A program made the position numbers and the translations under genes. The notes beneath the pieces are model-generated. The model was not told the DNA's origin and ran no database searches. It saw nothing but the letters and a program-made list of their open reading frames with translations. A DNA stretch of 52,389 nucleotides, taken from Nocardia shimofusensis NBRC 100134. GTDB taxonomy: Bacteria; Actinomycetota; Actinomycetes; Mycobacteriales; Mycobacteriaceae. Positions 17,541 through 25,951 of the stretch are shown piece after piece; the first letter of the stretch is position 1, and each line of letters begins with the position of its first letter. The stretch is taken from assembly GCF_001613125.1 (NCBI RefSeq), contig NZ_BDBT01000036.1:1-52389 (forward strand). Reading direction: 5' to 3'.

Positions 17541-20500
17541 TTGTTCGTGTTCGGTGATCGTGTAGTGGCCACCGCCGCCGATCTGGTGCGGGCGGCACGC
17601 TGCGAGTTCGCGGTGCTTCGTGCGCTCGACGCCGAGCTCGGCATGGTGGACGCTTTCGCCGACTTCCCCACTCCTGGCGGCTTCGCCACTCCTGGCGACT
17701 CCCGACCGCCCGGCGGTATTCCGGCGCACGGCGAGAGCGACCGTCTGCACGCGCACCTGCGCACCGCATACGGATCGTCGATCGCCGAGATCTCCCCGCC
17801 CGACCCGCTTTCCGTGTCCGGTGCCGGGGACGCCGGGGCCGAGGCCCTGCGCGCCGCGCACACCGCCACTGTCGACGCGCTTCGCGGCGGAGCACAGGTC
17901 GTGCGCAACGCGACTCTCCTGACCGACGGATTCGCCGCAGGCTGCGCCTATCTCGTGCGCGAGGAGCGCGACGGCTGCACCCTGCACGGGATCGCGGCCT
18001 CGTCCGCCACTCGACTCGACACCGTGCTCGAACTCGCCGCCTGCGCAAAGATTCTCGCCGACTCGGACCTGGTCCGGGTGGCGCCGACACTGGTGCTGCA
18101 CTGCGGCTCAACGGTTTCCGAACACCCATTGGAGGCGGCGGCGGCGGTGTATCGGGCCCGGCGCGAGCGAACCGGCGAGATTCTCGAGGAGAAGCTGGAG
18201 GAGCTACTGCCCGTGCAGTGGGGCGACCCGCGCTACCTGGCCTGCGGACGCTGCGCGGTGTGCCTGCCCGAACTGACCACCGCCCGCGATCTGCTGTTGG
18301 TGGCCGGGATGCCGGGCACCGTCAGAGCGCGGTTGCGTGATGCCGGGGTGCACACCCTCGACCGGCTCGCCGTCACCGTGGACGAGGTACCCGGCCTGTC
18401 CGCGCGCGCCGTGGCCGCGCTGCGCCGACAGGCCGACCTGCAATTGCGGACCGAGGCGTCCGGTGCGCCCGCCTACACGCTGCGCGCACCGGCAGCACTG
18501 TCCGCCCTGCCCGAGGCACACCCCGACGACCTCGCGCTGACCGTCGATCTCGACCCGACCGGCCGCGCCGTGCGCTGGCGCCTCGGCGACCGGACCGGCA
18601 CCCTGCTGAGCCTGCCTGCCGCTGAGCGCCCGGTCACCGAACTGCTCGCCCACACTGCCGCGCACCTGCGCGCCCATCCCGGCGCCCACCTCTACCACTA
18701 CACCGGCGACGTACCCGCGGCGCTGCTCGCCGAGGGCGACGGTCCAGGGGACGAGGAGGTTCTCGACGACCTGATGGATGCCGGGCTGCTCGTGGACCTC
18801 TACCCCGTGGTCCGCACAGCGGTCCTCATCGGCGTCGGCTCCTACCGTCTCGATCGGCTGCGCGCCCTGATCCCCGGCGAGCGGTCCGACGACGTGACGC
18901 TGTTGCTGCTGAGCGACTGGTTGCGCGGCCTCGGCGAGTCCGCGCGGCGGGAGTCCGCCGGGGCAGTGGACTCACGCCGGGCCGTGGACTCCCGCCGGGC
19001 AGCGGACTCCCACTGGGACGCGGGAGACCCCGCGACGGAGAATCCGTCACCGCCCCCGTCGTCGGTCGAGGCGGCGCTGTCGGAATACGCTGCCGGACAA
19101 GGCGATGCGCACAGTCCGGCGGCGGTGATGGCGGCGGTGCTCGGATATCGACGCCGGGAGCGGCGAGCGTGGAGCTGGGCGCATACCGATCGGCTGACCC
19201 TTCCGGTGCGGGAGTGGGCGGACGCGCCGGGCGTGCTCATCGCCGACCGGTGCACGGTGGACACCAAGTGGCATCGCAGCCCCGACGGCGCGACCATGCG
19301 GCGGTTCCTGACCTTGACCGGGCGGATCGGTTCCGGCGGGGGGCTGCGGCCCGGGCCGACGGGGACGGCCGCGCCTGCCGCGCTGCCGCCGGGCACCCGG
19401 GTGCACACGTTCTACGACCGAGTCGGCGCGTACGGGCGGCGCACGACCGGGACCGCCGTCGTGCTCGGATGCGCGGTGGACGCCGACTTCGACGACGCGG
19501 TGCGGCTGGAGGAGACCCTGCCCGAGAACCGGTCGCCCCACGACGATCTGCCGATCGCCATCGCGCCGGGGGTGCCGGAGTGGGATATGCGCGCCGAGGC
19601 AGCGGTCGAGGCGACGGCGCAGCGGTTGCTGATGACGCTGCCCGAACTGCCTGCCGGCGCGTTCTTCGACATCCTGGGCAGGCGGGCGCCCCGGCTGCAC
19701 GGTGGCGCGTTGCCGCCGGTGCACGGGGATCACGTCACCGCCCTCACCGCCGCGGTATCCGGCCTCGACGATTCCTATCTGGTGGTCCAGGGACCGTCGG
19801 GGACCGGGAAGACCGATGTCGCGGCTCAGGTGGTGGCGCAGCTGGTGACCGGGCGGCACTGGCGGATCGGCATCGTCGCGCACAGCCGCCGGACAGTGGA
19901 GAACCTGTTCGAGGCCATCGTCGCGGCCGGTGTGTTGCCGGAGCTCGTCGCCGAATCCGAGGCCGAGGCCGTCGCGCCGGAGTGGGCGGTGATCGACCCG
20001 CAACGGTTCGCCAGGTTCCTCGATCACGCGGTCAACGGTTGTGTGATCGGCGGGCTGCCCGCCGATTTCACCGATCCGGCGCGAGTGCCCGCGAGCAGTC
20101 TCGACCTGCTGGTGGTCGCCGACGCGGGCCGGTTCCCACTCGCCGAGGTGGCGGCGGTGGCGGGTGGCGCGCGCTCGCTGCTGCTGGTCGGTGACCCGCA
20201 GCCCGCCCAAGCGCGGGCGGCCCATCCCGCCCCGGTCGCCGGCTCGGTGCTCGGCTGGTTGCTCGACGGGCACGACACGGTCCCCGCCGGACGCGGCTAC
20301 TTCCTCGATCGCACCCGGCGGATGCATCCGCGGGTGTGCGAGCCGCTGTCACGGCTGTATTACGACGGCAGGCTGACCTCGGAGGAAACCGTCACCACCG
20401 CAAGGCGACTCGACGACACCGTGCCCGGTATCGAGACCGTGACCGTCTCCCACCACGGCGATTCGACCGAGTCCGTGGCCGAAGCGCGCGAGGTGGTGCG

Positions 20501-20894
20501 CCAGGTGCGCGCTCTGCTCGGGCGCCCGTGGACCGAGGGCGGACAGACCCGGCGACTGCATCCGCACGACCTGTTCGTCATCGCGCCCTACGAAGCGCAG
20601 GTCGGGCGCATCCGAACCCTGTTGGCGCGGGCCAAGATCGAGGATGTGCTGGTGGGGACGGTCGACCGGTTCCGGGGCAGGGAGGCCACGGTCGTGCTGA
20701 TTTCGATGACCACGTCCTCGCCACAGGACGCACCGGACGGCATGGCGGCGTTGTTCTCCCCCGGCCTGATCCGGGCGGCGGTCAGCCGGGCCATGTGGAA
20801 GGCGATCGTCATCCGCTCGCCCCTGCTCACCGCCTATTTGCCCGAGACCCCCGAGGAACTCGTCGAGCCGGGACGGTTCCTGCGACTCGGGTGA
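17541..20894 (+). CDS. Large RecB-nuclease/SF1-helicase-like protein with degenerate motifs
   Basis: This 1117-aa protein has the layout of TM0106-type proteins: an N-terminal RecB/Cas4-like nuclease half, a Cys cluster (CGRCAVC, about 235-241), an HhH-like stretch, and a C-terminal UPF1/Dna2-type helicase. The Walker A is good (GPSGTGKTD, about 751). Other motifs depart from the family. The usual nuclease GxxDF reads GCAYL (about 134) and the D-x-K strand reads HGIAASS. The Walker B DEAG reads ADAG (about 860), GDPQQL reads GDPQPA, FQGQE reads FRGRE, and SRAR reads SRAM. It may bind ATP but lack nuclease and perhaps helicase activity. A Ser/Arg repeat insert lies near residues 475-490. TTG 17541 has GGGAGG 7 nt upstream. 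M. tuberculosis has a large P-loop protein (Rv1251c, by memory) beside deaD; this is probably its orthologue. Confidence 0.75.
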   Translation: MFVFGDRVVATAADLVRAARCEFAVLRALDAELGMVDAFADFPTPGGFATPGDSRPPGGIPAHGESDRLHAHLRTAYGSSIAEISPPDPLSVSGAGDAGAEALRAAHTATVDALRGGAQVVRNATLLTDGFAAGCAYLVREERDGCTLHGIAASSATRLDTVLELAACAKILADSDLVRVAPTLVLHCGSTVSEHPLEAAAAVYRARRERTGEILEEKLEELLPVQWGDPRYLACGRCAVCLPELTTARDLLLVAGMPGTVRARLRDAGVHTLDRLAVTVDEVPGLSARAVAALRRQADLQLRTEASGAPAYTLRAPAALSALPEAHPDDLALTVDLDPTGRAVRWRLGDRTGTLLSLPAAERPVTELLAHTAAHLRAHPGAHLYHYTGDVPAALLAEGDGPGDEEVLDDLMDAGLLVDLYPVVRTAVLIGVGSYRLDRLRALIPGERSDDVTLLLLSDWLRGLGESARRESAGAVDSRRAVDSRRAADSHWDAGDPATENPSPPPSSVEAALSEYAAGQGDAHSPAAVMAAVLGYRRRERRAWSWAHTDRLTLPVREWADAPGVLIADRCTVDTKWHRSPDGATMRRFLTLTGRIGSGGGLRPGPTGTAAPAALPPGTRVHTFYDRVGAYGRRTTGTAVVLGCAVDADFDDAVRLEETLPENRSPHDDLPIAIAPGVPEWDMRAEAAVEATAQRLLMTLPELPAGAFFDILGRRAPRLHGGALPPVHGDHVTALTAAVSGLDDSYLVVQGPSGTGKTDVAAQVVAQLVTGRHWRIGIVAHSRRTVENLFEAIVAAGVLPELVAESEAEAVAPEWAVIDPQRFARFLDHAVNGCVIGGLPADFTDPARVPASSLDLLVVADAGRFPLAEVAAVAGGARSLLLVGDPQPAQARAAHPAPVAGSVLGWLLDGHDTVPAGRGYFLDRTRRMHPRVCEPLSRLYYDGRLTSEETVTTARRLDDTVPGIETVTVSHHGDSTESVAEAREVVRQVRALLGRPWTEGGQTRRLHPHDLFVIAPYEAQVGRIRTLLARAKIEDVLVGTVDRFRGREATVVLISMTTSSPQDAPDGMAALFSPGLIRAAVSRAMWKAIVIRSPLLTAYLPETPEELVEPGRFLRLG
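18966..19019 (+). repeat. Three 18-bp direct repeats inside the helicase-like gene
   Basis: Three adjacent 18-bp units begin at 18966, 18984 and 19002 (GTGGACTCACGCCGGGCC and variants). They encode VDSRRA, VDSRRA and ADSHWD in a hydrophilic linker before the helicase half. Units one and two differ by two bases. Confidence 0.85.
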
Positions 20895-20900
20895 ATTCCC

Positions 20901-22088
20901 TCAGCCGAAGTTCTTGCCCTCGCCCCGATAGGTCGGCACAGTCGTGCGCGAGCCGTCCGGCTCGACCAGGTGCACCTCGTCGAAGCGCTCGCAGAGTTCA
21001 CCGGCTTTCGCGTGGCGGAACCACACCCGATCACCCAGGCGCAGGGACCGCGCACCCGACAACGGGGTCTGGACTTCGCCCGCACCCTCGGTGCCGAGCA
21101 GCCCGAGTCCCGTGGGCCACACCGGTTTCGGCACCCGGGAGTCGCCCGCGGGACCGGAGGCGATGTAGCCGCCGGCGAAGACGGTGGCGATTCCGGGGGT
21201 GGGTCTGCGCAGCACGGGGGTGGCGAAGAACAGCGCCGGTCGCGGGGTGAAGGCACGGTAATGGTCGAACAGGGTCGGCACATAGAGGCCGGACCCGGCG
21301 GTGACCTCGGTGACCTGCGGGTCGGCGGTGCTCACCTCCAACGACCCGGTGCCGCCGCTGTTGACGATGCGCAACGGACCGGTCACCGAGCGCACCGCAT
21401 CGAGCACGGCGCCGCGGCGGCGGCCGATCTCGGCGGCGGAGAGCTTCTTGACCAGGCGTACGGCCGGATTGCTGTCGGGCAGCCCGGCGATCTGGGCCTC
21501 GTAGGTCATCACGCCGACGACCTCGAAACCGGCGGAGCGGGCCGCGCGCGCCAGCTCGGCAGCCTGCTCCGGAGTGCGCAGCGGCGAACGGCGAACGCCC
21601 AGGTGCACCGGGCCCAGGCGCAAGGAGGCGTCCACATCCAGGCACACCTGGGGACGGACCTTGTCGGTGCCGAGCGCGGCGCGGGTCAGCTCGAGGTGGT
21701 CGACGTCGTCGATCATCAGGGCGATCGAGGACAGCAGCGTCTCGTCAGCGGCGAGCTCGGCCAGCGCGGCTCGATCGACGGTCGGATAGCCGAGCAGGAT
21801 GTCACGGGCGCCCAGGCGCGCCAGCCACAGCGCCTCGCGCAACGAATAGGACATGATGCCCGCGAACCCGTCGGCGGCGGTCAGGCCGGAGCCGAGCACC
21901 GTCTCCAGCACGGCGCGACAGCGCACGGATTTGGAAGCGACCCGGATCGGCGTACCCGCGGCGCGGCGCACCAGATCGGCTGCGTTCGCGCGGAGGGCGG
22001 CGAGATCCAGCGCGGCCAGCGGCGGATCGAGATCGGCGGTGGCCGCGTGCAGACCGGGAATCGGCGAGGTCTCACTCACCCTTCCCAC
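20901..22088 (-). CDS. PLP-dependent amino acid deaminase/aldolase (alanine-racemase-like fold)
   Basis: This is a protein of about 395 aa of the D-threonine-aldolase/D-serine-dehydratase-like fold III group. PLP Lys lies in the first strand block TPIRVASKSVRCR (near residue 53). Further family blocks are GIMSYSLREALWLARLGARDILLGYPTVD, RPQVCLDVDASLRLG, VGVMTYEAQIAGLP, VNSGGTGSLE (phosphate binding) and the C-terminal DRVWFRHAKAGELCERF with metal-site His/Cys. It likely acts on a D-amino acid or beta-hydroxy amino acid. GTG 22088 has AGGTGG a few bases upstream; GTG 22079 (VSETSPIPG) is equally plausible. A TetR-style palindrome sits 12-29 bp upstream, so the gene is probably repressor-controlled. 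It converges tightly on the helicase-like gene (6 bp). Confidence 0.85.
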   Translation of the reverse strand: MGRVSETSPIPGLHAATADLDPPLAALDLAALRANAADLVRRAAGTPIRVASKSVRCRAVLETVLGSGLTAADGFAGIMSYSLREALWLARLGARDILLGYPTVDRAALAELAADETLLSSIALMIDDVDHLELTRAALGTDKVRPQVCLDVDASLRLGPVHLGVRRSPLRTPEQAAELARAARSAGFEVVGVMTYEAQIAGLPDSNPAVRLVKKLSAAEIGRRRGAVLDAVRSVTGPLRIVNSGGTGSLEVSTADPQVTEVTAGSGLYVPTLFDHYRAFTPRPALFFATPVLRRPTPGIATVFAGGYIASGPAGDSRVPKPVWPTGLGLLGTEGAGEVQTPLSGARSLRLGDRVWFRHAKAGELCERFDEVHLVEPDGSRTTVPTYRGEGKNFG

Positions 22089-22099
22089 TCAACCACCTA

Positions 22100-22117
22100 A
22101 CTGGACAAACGTCCAGT
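22100..22117. promoter_or_regulatory. TetR-type operator palindrome
   Basis: ACTGGAC-AAAC-GTCCAGT is a perfect inverted repeat with 7-bp arms and a 4-bp spacer. This is the typical shape and size of actinobacterial TetR operators. It is located directly upstream of the deaminase/aldolase start and downstream of the HTH-less TetR-like gene, where a repressor would block the deaminase promoter. Confidence 0.65.
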
Positions 22118-22132
22118 ACCTCGGGTACGGCT

Positions 22133-22612
22133 TCAGGCGTCGACCGCGCGGGCTGTCAGCCCACTGACCAGGTCGTCGAGCACCACCAGCGTGGTCTCGT
22201 CATCGCAGCACGCCAGCCAGCGCAGCACGGTGCCCTGCAGCATCGACGCGCAATAGGCGGCGATCGCGTCGACCGGCTCGAGCCACTGAGTGTGCGAACG
22301 CTGGGCGCACAGCTCCAGGAAGGTGGCTATCTCGGCATCCATCTGGCGGAACGTCATCGCGGTGATCGGGTCGGCGACGCATTCGGAACTGACTTCCCAG
22401 CGTTCCCTGATGGTGCGAACGGTCGATTCGTAGGCTCTGATCTGTTTGTAAGGGGTGGCCTTGACCAGTGGCCAGTAGGCGGTGATGCCGGCGTGCAGCA
22501 GCACTCGCAACGCCCGAACTCCGCCGTGATCGAGCGAGGCTGCTGCCGTTTCGACCGCCTCGCAGACGGTCGGCCGCAACCGGCTTTCCACAATTTCTCC
22601 ACGTGCGCTCAA
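22133..22612 (-). CDS. TetR-like ligand-binding domain protein lacking the HTH
   Basis: This 159-aa all-helical protein resembles the C-terminal half of TetR regulators: VRALRVLLHAGITAYWPLV, RAYESTVRTIRERWE, then VDAIAAYCASMLQGTVLRWL and a final helix ending DDLVSGLTARAV. The normal N-terminal HTH of about 45 residues is missing. TTG 22612 has GGGAG 7 nt upstream. Reading the same frame upstream to its stop (near 22682) shows a Ser/Arg-rich stretch without start codon or HTH. It either dimerises with another TetR protein and modulates it, or is a decayed repressor whose operator survives at 22100-22117. It is on the same strand as the deaminase/aldolase, 44 bp upstream, so possibly co-transcribed. 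Confidence 0.6.
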   Translation of the reverse strand: MSARGEIVESRLRPTVCEAVETAAASLDHGGVRALRVLLHAGITAYWPLVKATPYKQIRAYESTVRTIRERWEVSSECVADPITAMTFRQMDAEIATFLELCAQRSHTQWLEPVDAIAAYCASMLQGTVLRWLACCDDETTLVVLDDLVSGLTARAVDA

Positions 22613-23034
22613 CGACGACTCCCTTGGCGAAAGACCTCGCGCCCCTGCGCGGCGCGACTCGCTGAACTCGGCGGACAGTCAGGCTTCCACCGGACCGCCC
22701 GGTCCAACGTTCATCAATGGTAGAGGGTTTCCATGATTTGAGAACGGGTCTGCATCAATTTTCATACTGAAAGATTGTTTTGTTATCCGACCGGGACTGC
22801 ACCGCAACGTTGCGGAGCTTGCCTCATCGCCGAACCCGCGCTTCCGGATCCTCGTCACCCTTGATCGGATGCGGACAGGCCCTTCTGGTCCGATACCCGC
22901 ACCTCGGTCCAGACTACGGATCCTGCACCGCCCGGCTACCCCCTTGTGGCCGAACACACAGTAGACACGGGTTTGGAGAATCGCGCTGCTCCGCACAGCG
23001 CCCACCGCCTCCGAGCCGCCGATAGCCTGTAGCC
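22613..23034. other. 422-bp intergenic region with an AT-rich core
   Basis: This is the divergent region between the HTH-less TetR-like gene and ptpB. Positions about 22710-22790 are clearly more A/T-rich than anything nearby, suggesting promoters. A 28-codon ATG frame (22765-22679, minus) lies in it but has no ribosome site. I see no tRNA and no strong hairpin. Confidence 0.45.
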
Positions 23035-23781
23035 GTGACCTCCACGTCTTCGGCCGATCAGTTCCGCCTCACCGGCACCTTCAACTTCCGCGACACCGGC
23101 GGTCTGCGCACCGTCTCCGGCGCCCGCATCCGCCCCGGCGTGCTGCTGCGCTCGGCTCAGCTCAGCGGTCTCGACGAACGCGGCCACGCCGTGCTGCGCG
23201 AACTGCGCGTCACCGACGTGCACGATCTGCGTGGACTGCACGAGATCGAGAACATCGGCCATGACAACCTGCCCGGCGACGTGCGACTGCGGGTGACACC
23301 GTTCGACTCGCGGATGGGCGCTGCCCCGCCGCACGACTCCGACGGCACCACCGCGCTCGCGCACATGCTCGAGGTCTACCGGGTCTTCCCGAAGCTGCCC
23401 GAGGCCAACGCGGCCATCACCGAGATCGCCGAGTCCATCGTGCGCGGCCGGGGCGCGGTGCTGGTGCACTGCGCGGCGGGCAAGGACCGCACCGGGTGGG
23501 CGATCGCCACCATCCTGCGCGCGGTCGGGGTGGTCGAGCAGGATGTCTACGCCGACTACCTGCTCAGCAATCACGCCGTGCCCGCGTTGCGCGCGATGCT
23601 GGCCGAGACCCTCGGTCCGGGCGCGGAGCCCTCGATGGATCTGCTCGGCGTACGCGAGGAGTATCTGCGGATCGGCACCGATGCGGTGCATGAACTGCAC
23701 GGTCACCACGATGCCTTCGTCGAGGCAGCGGGTATCGACGCGAAGCTGCTGGAGCGATTGCGCGAACGGCTGCTGGTCTAG
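23035..23781 (+). CDS. ptpB: PtpB-type protein tyrosine/phosphoinositide phosphatase
   Basis: This 248-aa phosphatase is of the MptpB family (dual/triple specificity). The N-terminal block FNFRDTGGLRTVSG is characteristic. The P-loop is VHCAAGKDRTGW (144-155) with nucleophile C146, K150, D151 and R152; the HCxxGKDR form marks this family rather than classical PTPs. The downstream YLLSNHA and REEYLR helices are also typical. Mycobacterial PtpB is secreted without a classical signal and acts on host signalling. There is no signal peptide here either, and a host role is inference. GTG 23035 is the start. The gene converges with the acyl-CoA-ligase-like gene, with only 4 bp between stops. Confidence 0.92.
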   Translation: MTSTSSADQFRLTGTFNFRDTGGLRTVSGARIRPGVLLRSAQLSGLDERGHAVLRELRVTDVHDLRGLHEIENIGHDNLPGDVRLRVTPFDSRMGAAPPHDSDGTTALAHMLEVYRVFPKLPEANAAITEIAESIVRGRGAVLVHCAAGKDRTGWAIATILRAVGVVEQDVYADYLLSNHAVPALRAMLAETLGPGAEPSMDLLGVREEYLRIGTDAVHELHGHHDAFVEAAGIDAKLLERLRERLLV

Positions 23782-23785
23782 CGGC

Positions 23786-24988
23786 TCACGCGTCCGCCCG
23801 GTGCACCAGACCGTCGGCGGTGATGCTGACCTGGTCGCCGGTGTGGAACCAGCCGCCGGTGAACCGGTCGGCCGTCGAGGCCGGATCGTTCCAGTAACGG
23901 CTGCTGACATTCGGTCCGCGACAGAGCAGTTCGCCGTGGCCGGTGGCGGCGTGCGGTCCGGACAACGCCAATTCCGTTCCGCCGAATGGCCGTCCGAGCA
24001 CAGTGCCGGAATCGGCGTCGTCGACCGCGAGGCCGATTCCGCTGGTCTCGGTGGCCCCCCACAGCGACCAGCGCCTGGCCACCGGGAAGGTCGCGCGCAG
24101 CGCCTCGGCGACATCACCCGCCGCCGGGATCGGGCGTTGCGCGCGTCGGCCCGCGCTGCTGAGGCGGCGCACGCCGTGGGTGCAGACCCCATCCGAACGC
24201 ATGGCGGCCAGCGTGGGACGCAGGCCGGCGAACACCTCGGGGGTCGCCGAGATCATGTCGACCCGTTCTGCGACAAGGGCTTCCGCGATGCCGGCGATGT
24301 CGCGCGCGAAAACGACGGTGCCGCCTACGGCGAAGGTCGGCAGCAGTTGGTCGACGCAGCCTCGCGTGCCGGCCAGCGGTAGCAGCACGAGATTGCGCAC
24401 ACCGTCGGTCGGCAGGTCGAGGGTCGAGACGACGGACCTGACCGCGGACAGCAGGTTCTCGTTGGTCAGCTCCACCCCCCTGGGCTCGTGCTGATCGCTG
24501 GTGTAACAGAGCACCGCGAGCTCGTCGAGGGCGGCGCCGTCATCGATGAACGACGGGCCGTCGGGCAGCGGGCCGCCCGTGCCGAGCACGAAATCGGCCG
24601 CGCTGTCGGCGAGCACCCGCTCGGCGACGCTGTGCGGCAGTCCGCTGGGCACCAGCACCGGCACCGCGCCGCTGAGCAGGGCGCCCAGGAAGGCGCGCAC
24701 CCACCGCAGGCCCGCAGGCATCCGGACCGCCACCCGATCGCCGTAGCCGATGCCGTGCTGCTGCAACCCGCCCGCGATGCGCGCGCCCGCGTGCCACAGC
24801 TCGCGGTAGGTGAGCCGGGGCCCACCCACCTCGACGACGGCTTCCCGGTGCGCGAACGCGTGCACCTGACGATCGAGCAATTCCGTCAGAGCGGGATTCA
24901 GATTGCCGTACCTGAGCACCCCGTCCGCGCCCCGCGCCATGGGTGCGTGGCGACCGTCCACCGGGTACTCGACCACCAACTGCGTCAT
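23786..24988 (-). CDS. Acyl-CoA synthetase-like protein, truncated and without P-loop
   Basis: This 400-aa member of the ANL (AMP-binding) superfamily is recognisable from LTYRELWHAGARIAGGLQQHGIGYGDRVAVRMP, LWGATETSGIG, GHGELLCRGPNVSSRYWNDP and GGWFHTGD. Two features essential to catalysis are abnormal. The A3 P-loop (normally YTSGTTGxPKG) reads YTSDQHEPRGV. The protein ends about 10 residues after FHTGD, so the C-terminal lid domain of about 110 residues with the A10 Lys is absent. The stop is genuine in the reading frame, and I see no continuation of the domain downstream. It probably cannot adenylate a fatty acid. GGAGG lies 4 nt before ATG 24988. A CRP-like site is 41 bp upstream. Confidence 0.8.
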   Translation of the reverse strand: MTQLVVEYPVDGRHAPMARGADGVLRYGNLNPALTELLDRQVHAFAHREAVVEVGGPRLTYRELWHAGARIAGGLQQHGIGYGDRVAVRMPAGLRWVRAFLGALLSGAVPVLVPSGLPHSVAERVLADSAADFVLGTGGPLPDGPSFIDDGAALDELAVLCYTSDQHEPRGVELTNENLLSAVRSVVSTLDLPTDGVRNLVLLPLAGTRGCVDQLLPTFAVGGTVVFARDIAGIAEALVAERVDMISATPEVFAGLRPTLAAMRSDGVCTHGVRRLSSAGRRAQRPIPAAGDVAEALRATFPVARRWSLWGATETSGIGLAVDDADSGTVLGRPFGGTELALSGPHAATGHGELLCRGPNVSSRYWNDPASTADRFTGGWFHTGDQVSITADGLVHRADA

Positions 24989-25028
24989 TCGTCCTCCGCG
25001 GCCCTGGATCCAGCAGGCACCTGCACTA

Positions 25029-25044
25029 TATGACGCGGATCACA
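25029..25044. promoter_or_regulatory. CRP-like binding site
   Basis: TATGA-CGCGGA-TCACA matches the TGTGA-N6-TCACA consensus used by mycobacterial CRP with one mismatch. It lies 41 bp upstream of the acyl-CoA-ligase-like start and beyond the enoyl-CoA hydratase stop, in an AT-richer patch. This suggests cAMP/carbon-source control. Confidence 0.42.
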
Positions 25045-25109
25045 TATTCGCGGGGGATCGTCGTTACGCGCGGATCACCTCTCGGCCCGTCGCTCCACGG
25101 CAGGCGCGG

Positions 25110-25913
25110 TCACCGGCCCTGGTAGGTGGCCTTTCCCGGTCCGTTCTCCAGGAAGCTGCGCACGCCGCCCCGCAGGTCCTCGGTGTCGAAGAGCGCGCCG
25201 GAGACCTCGGGGGTCACCGCGTCGGCGTGCGCGACGCCGCCGGAACGCCAGGCCTCGATGATCTTCTTGGTGGCCGCGTGCGCCTTGGTCGGACCGTCGG
25301 CGAGCTTGTGCGCCAGCGCCCGCGCCGCGGGGTCGAGATCGTCGTGGATGTAGTTGACCACGCCCCAGTCGGCCATGGTGGCGGCGTCGTAGAGGTCGGC
25401 GGTCATCACGAACTCGCGGGCGCGGCCGGAGCCGGCCCGCTCGGCCAGCCGCTGCGGTCCGCCCATCGACGGGGTCAGCCCGACCACGGTCTCCACCAGC
25501 CCGAACTTCGCCTTCGGGGTCGCCAAGATGATGTCGCAGGCCAGCGCGACCTCGAACGCGGCGGTGAGGGTGAGCCCGTGCGCGGCGAACAGCACCGGGC
25601 ACGGCAGCGCTTCGAGCGGATGGATGATGTCGTCGAAGAGCCTGCGCCACAGCGCGGTACCGGTCTCGACGGTCAGTCCGTCGAAGGTGTGCACGTCGAC
25701 GCCGCCGGAGACGACCTTGCCCTCGGCGCGCAGCAGCACCGCGCGCGGCGGGTTCGCGGTCAGCGCGGCGATATCGGCCACCAGGCCGTCGAACATGGCC
25801 TGATCGAACAGGTTCAGCGGCGGGTTCGCCAGGGTCAGAACCGCGACGTCGGCGCCCGCCGCGGTGGTCTCACGTTCCAGCCGGGTGGCGGTCTTCGGGG
25901 TGTTCTCGCTCAT
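25110..25913 (-). CDS. Enoyl-CoA hydratase/isomerase (crotonase) family
   Basis: This 267-aa crotonase-fold enzyme hydrates trans-2-enoyl-CoA in beta-oxidation. Both catalytic Glu of classical hydratase are kept, 20 residues apart: one in AAFEVALACD and one in FGLVETVVG. The oxyanion-hole segment usually has an A/S-G-A-D core and here reads GKVVSGGVDVHTF, and HGLTLTAAFE replaces the common GGG-E loop. PSMGGPQRLAERAG and the C-terminal helices are normal. ATG 25913 gives MSENTPKT. It lies upstream of the acyl-CoA-ligase-like gene on the same strand with 121 bp between them, so a separate promoter for the ligase-like gene is likely. Confidence 0.87.
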   Translation of the reverse strand: MSENTPKTATRLERETTAAGADVAVLTLANPPLNLFDQAMFDGLVADIAALTANPPRAVLLRAEGKVVSGGVDVHTFDGLTVETGTALWRRLFDDIIHPLEALPCPVLFAAHGLTLTAAFEVALACDIILATPKAKFGLVETVVGLTPSMGGPQRLAERAGSGRAREFVMTADLYDAATMADWGVVNYIHDDLDPAARALAHKLADGPTKAHAATKKIIEAWRSGGVAHADAVTPEVSGALFDTEDLRGGVRSFLENGPGKATYQGR

Positions 25914-25951
25914 ACCGGCAGCCTAAGGGGTCGATCTGCAAGACTGGCCGG

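Noticed and set aside
22679..22765. 28-codon ATG frame (ending GPGGPVEA) on the minus strand, considered as a small peptide precursor
   Set aside because: There is no ribosome site, no modifying-enzyme gene nearby, and it lies in an AT-rich promoter-like stretch. It is kept only as a curiosity.
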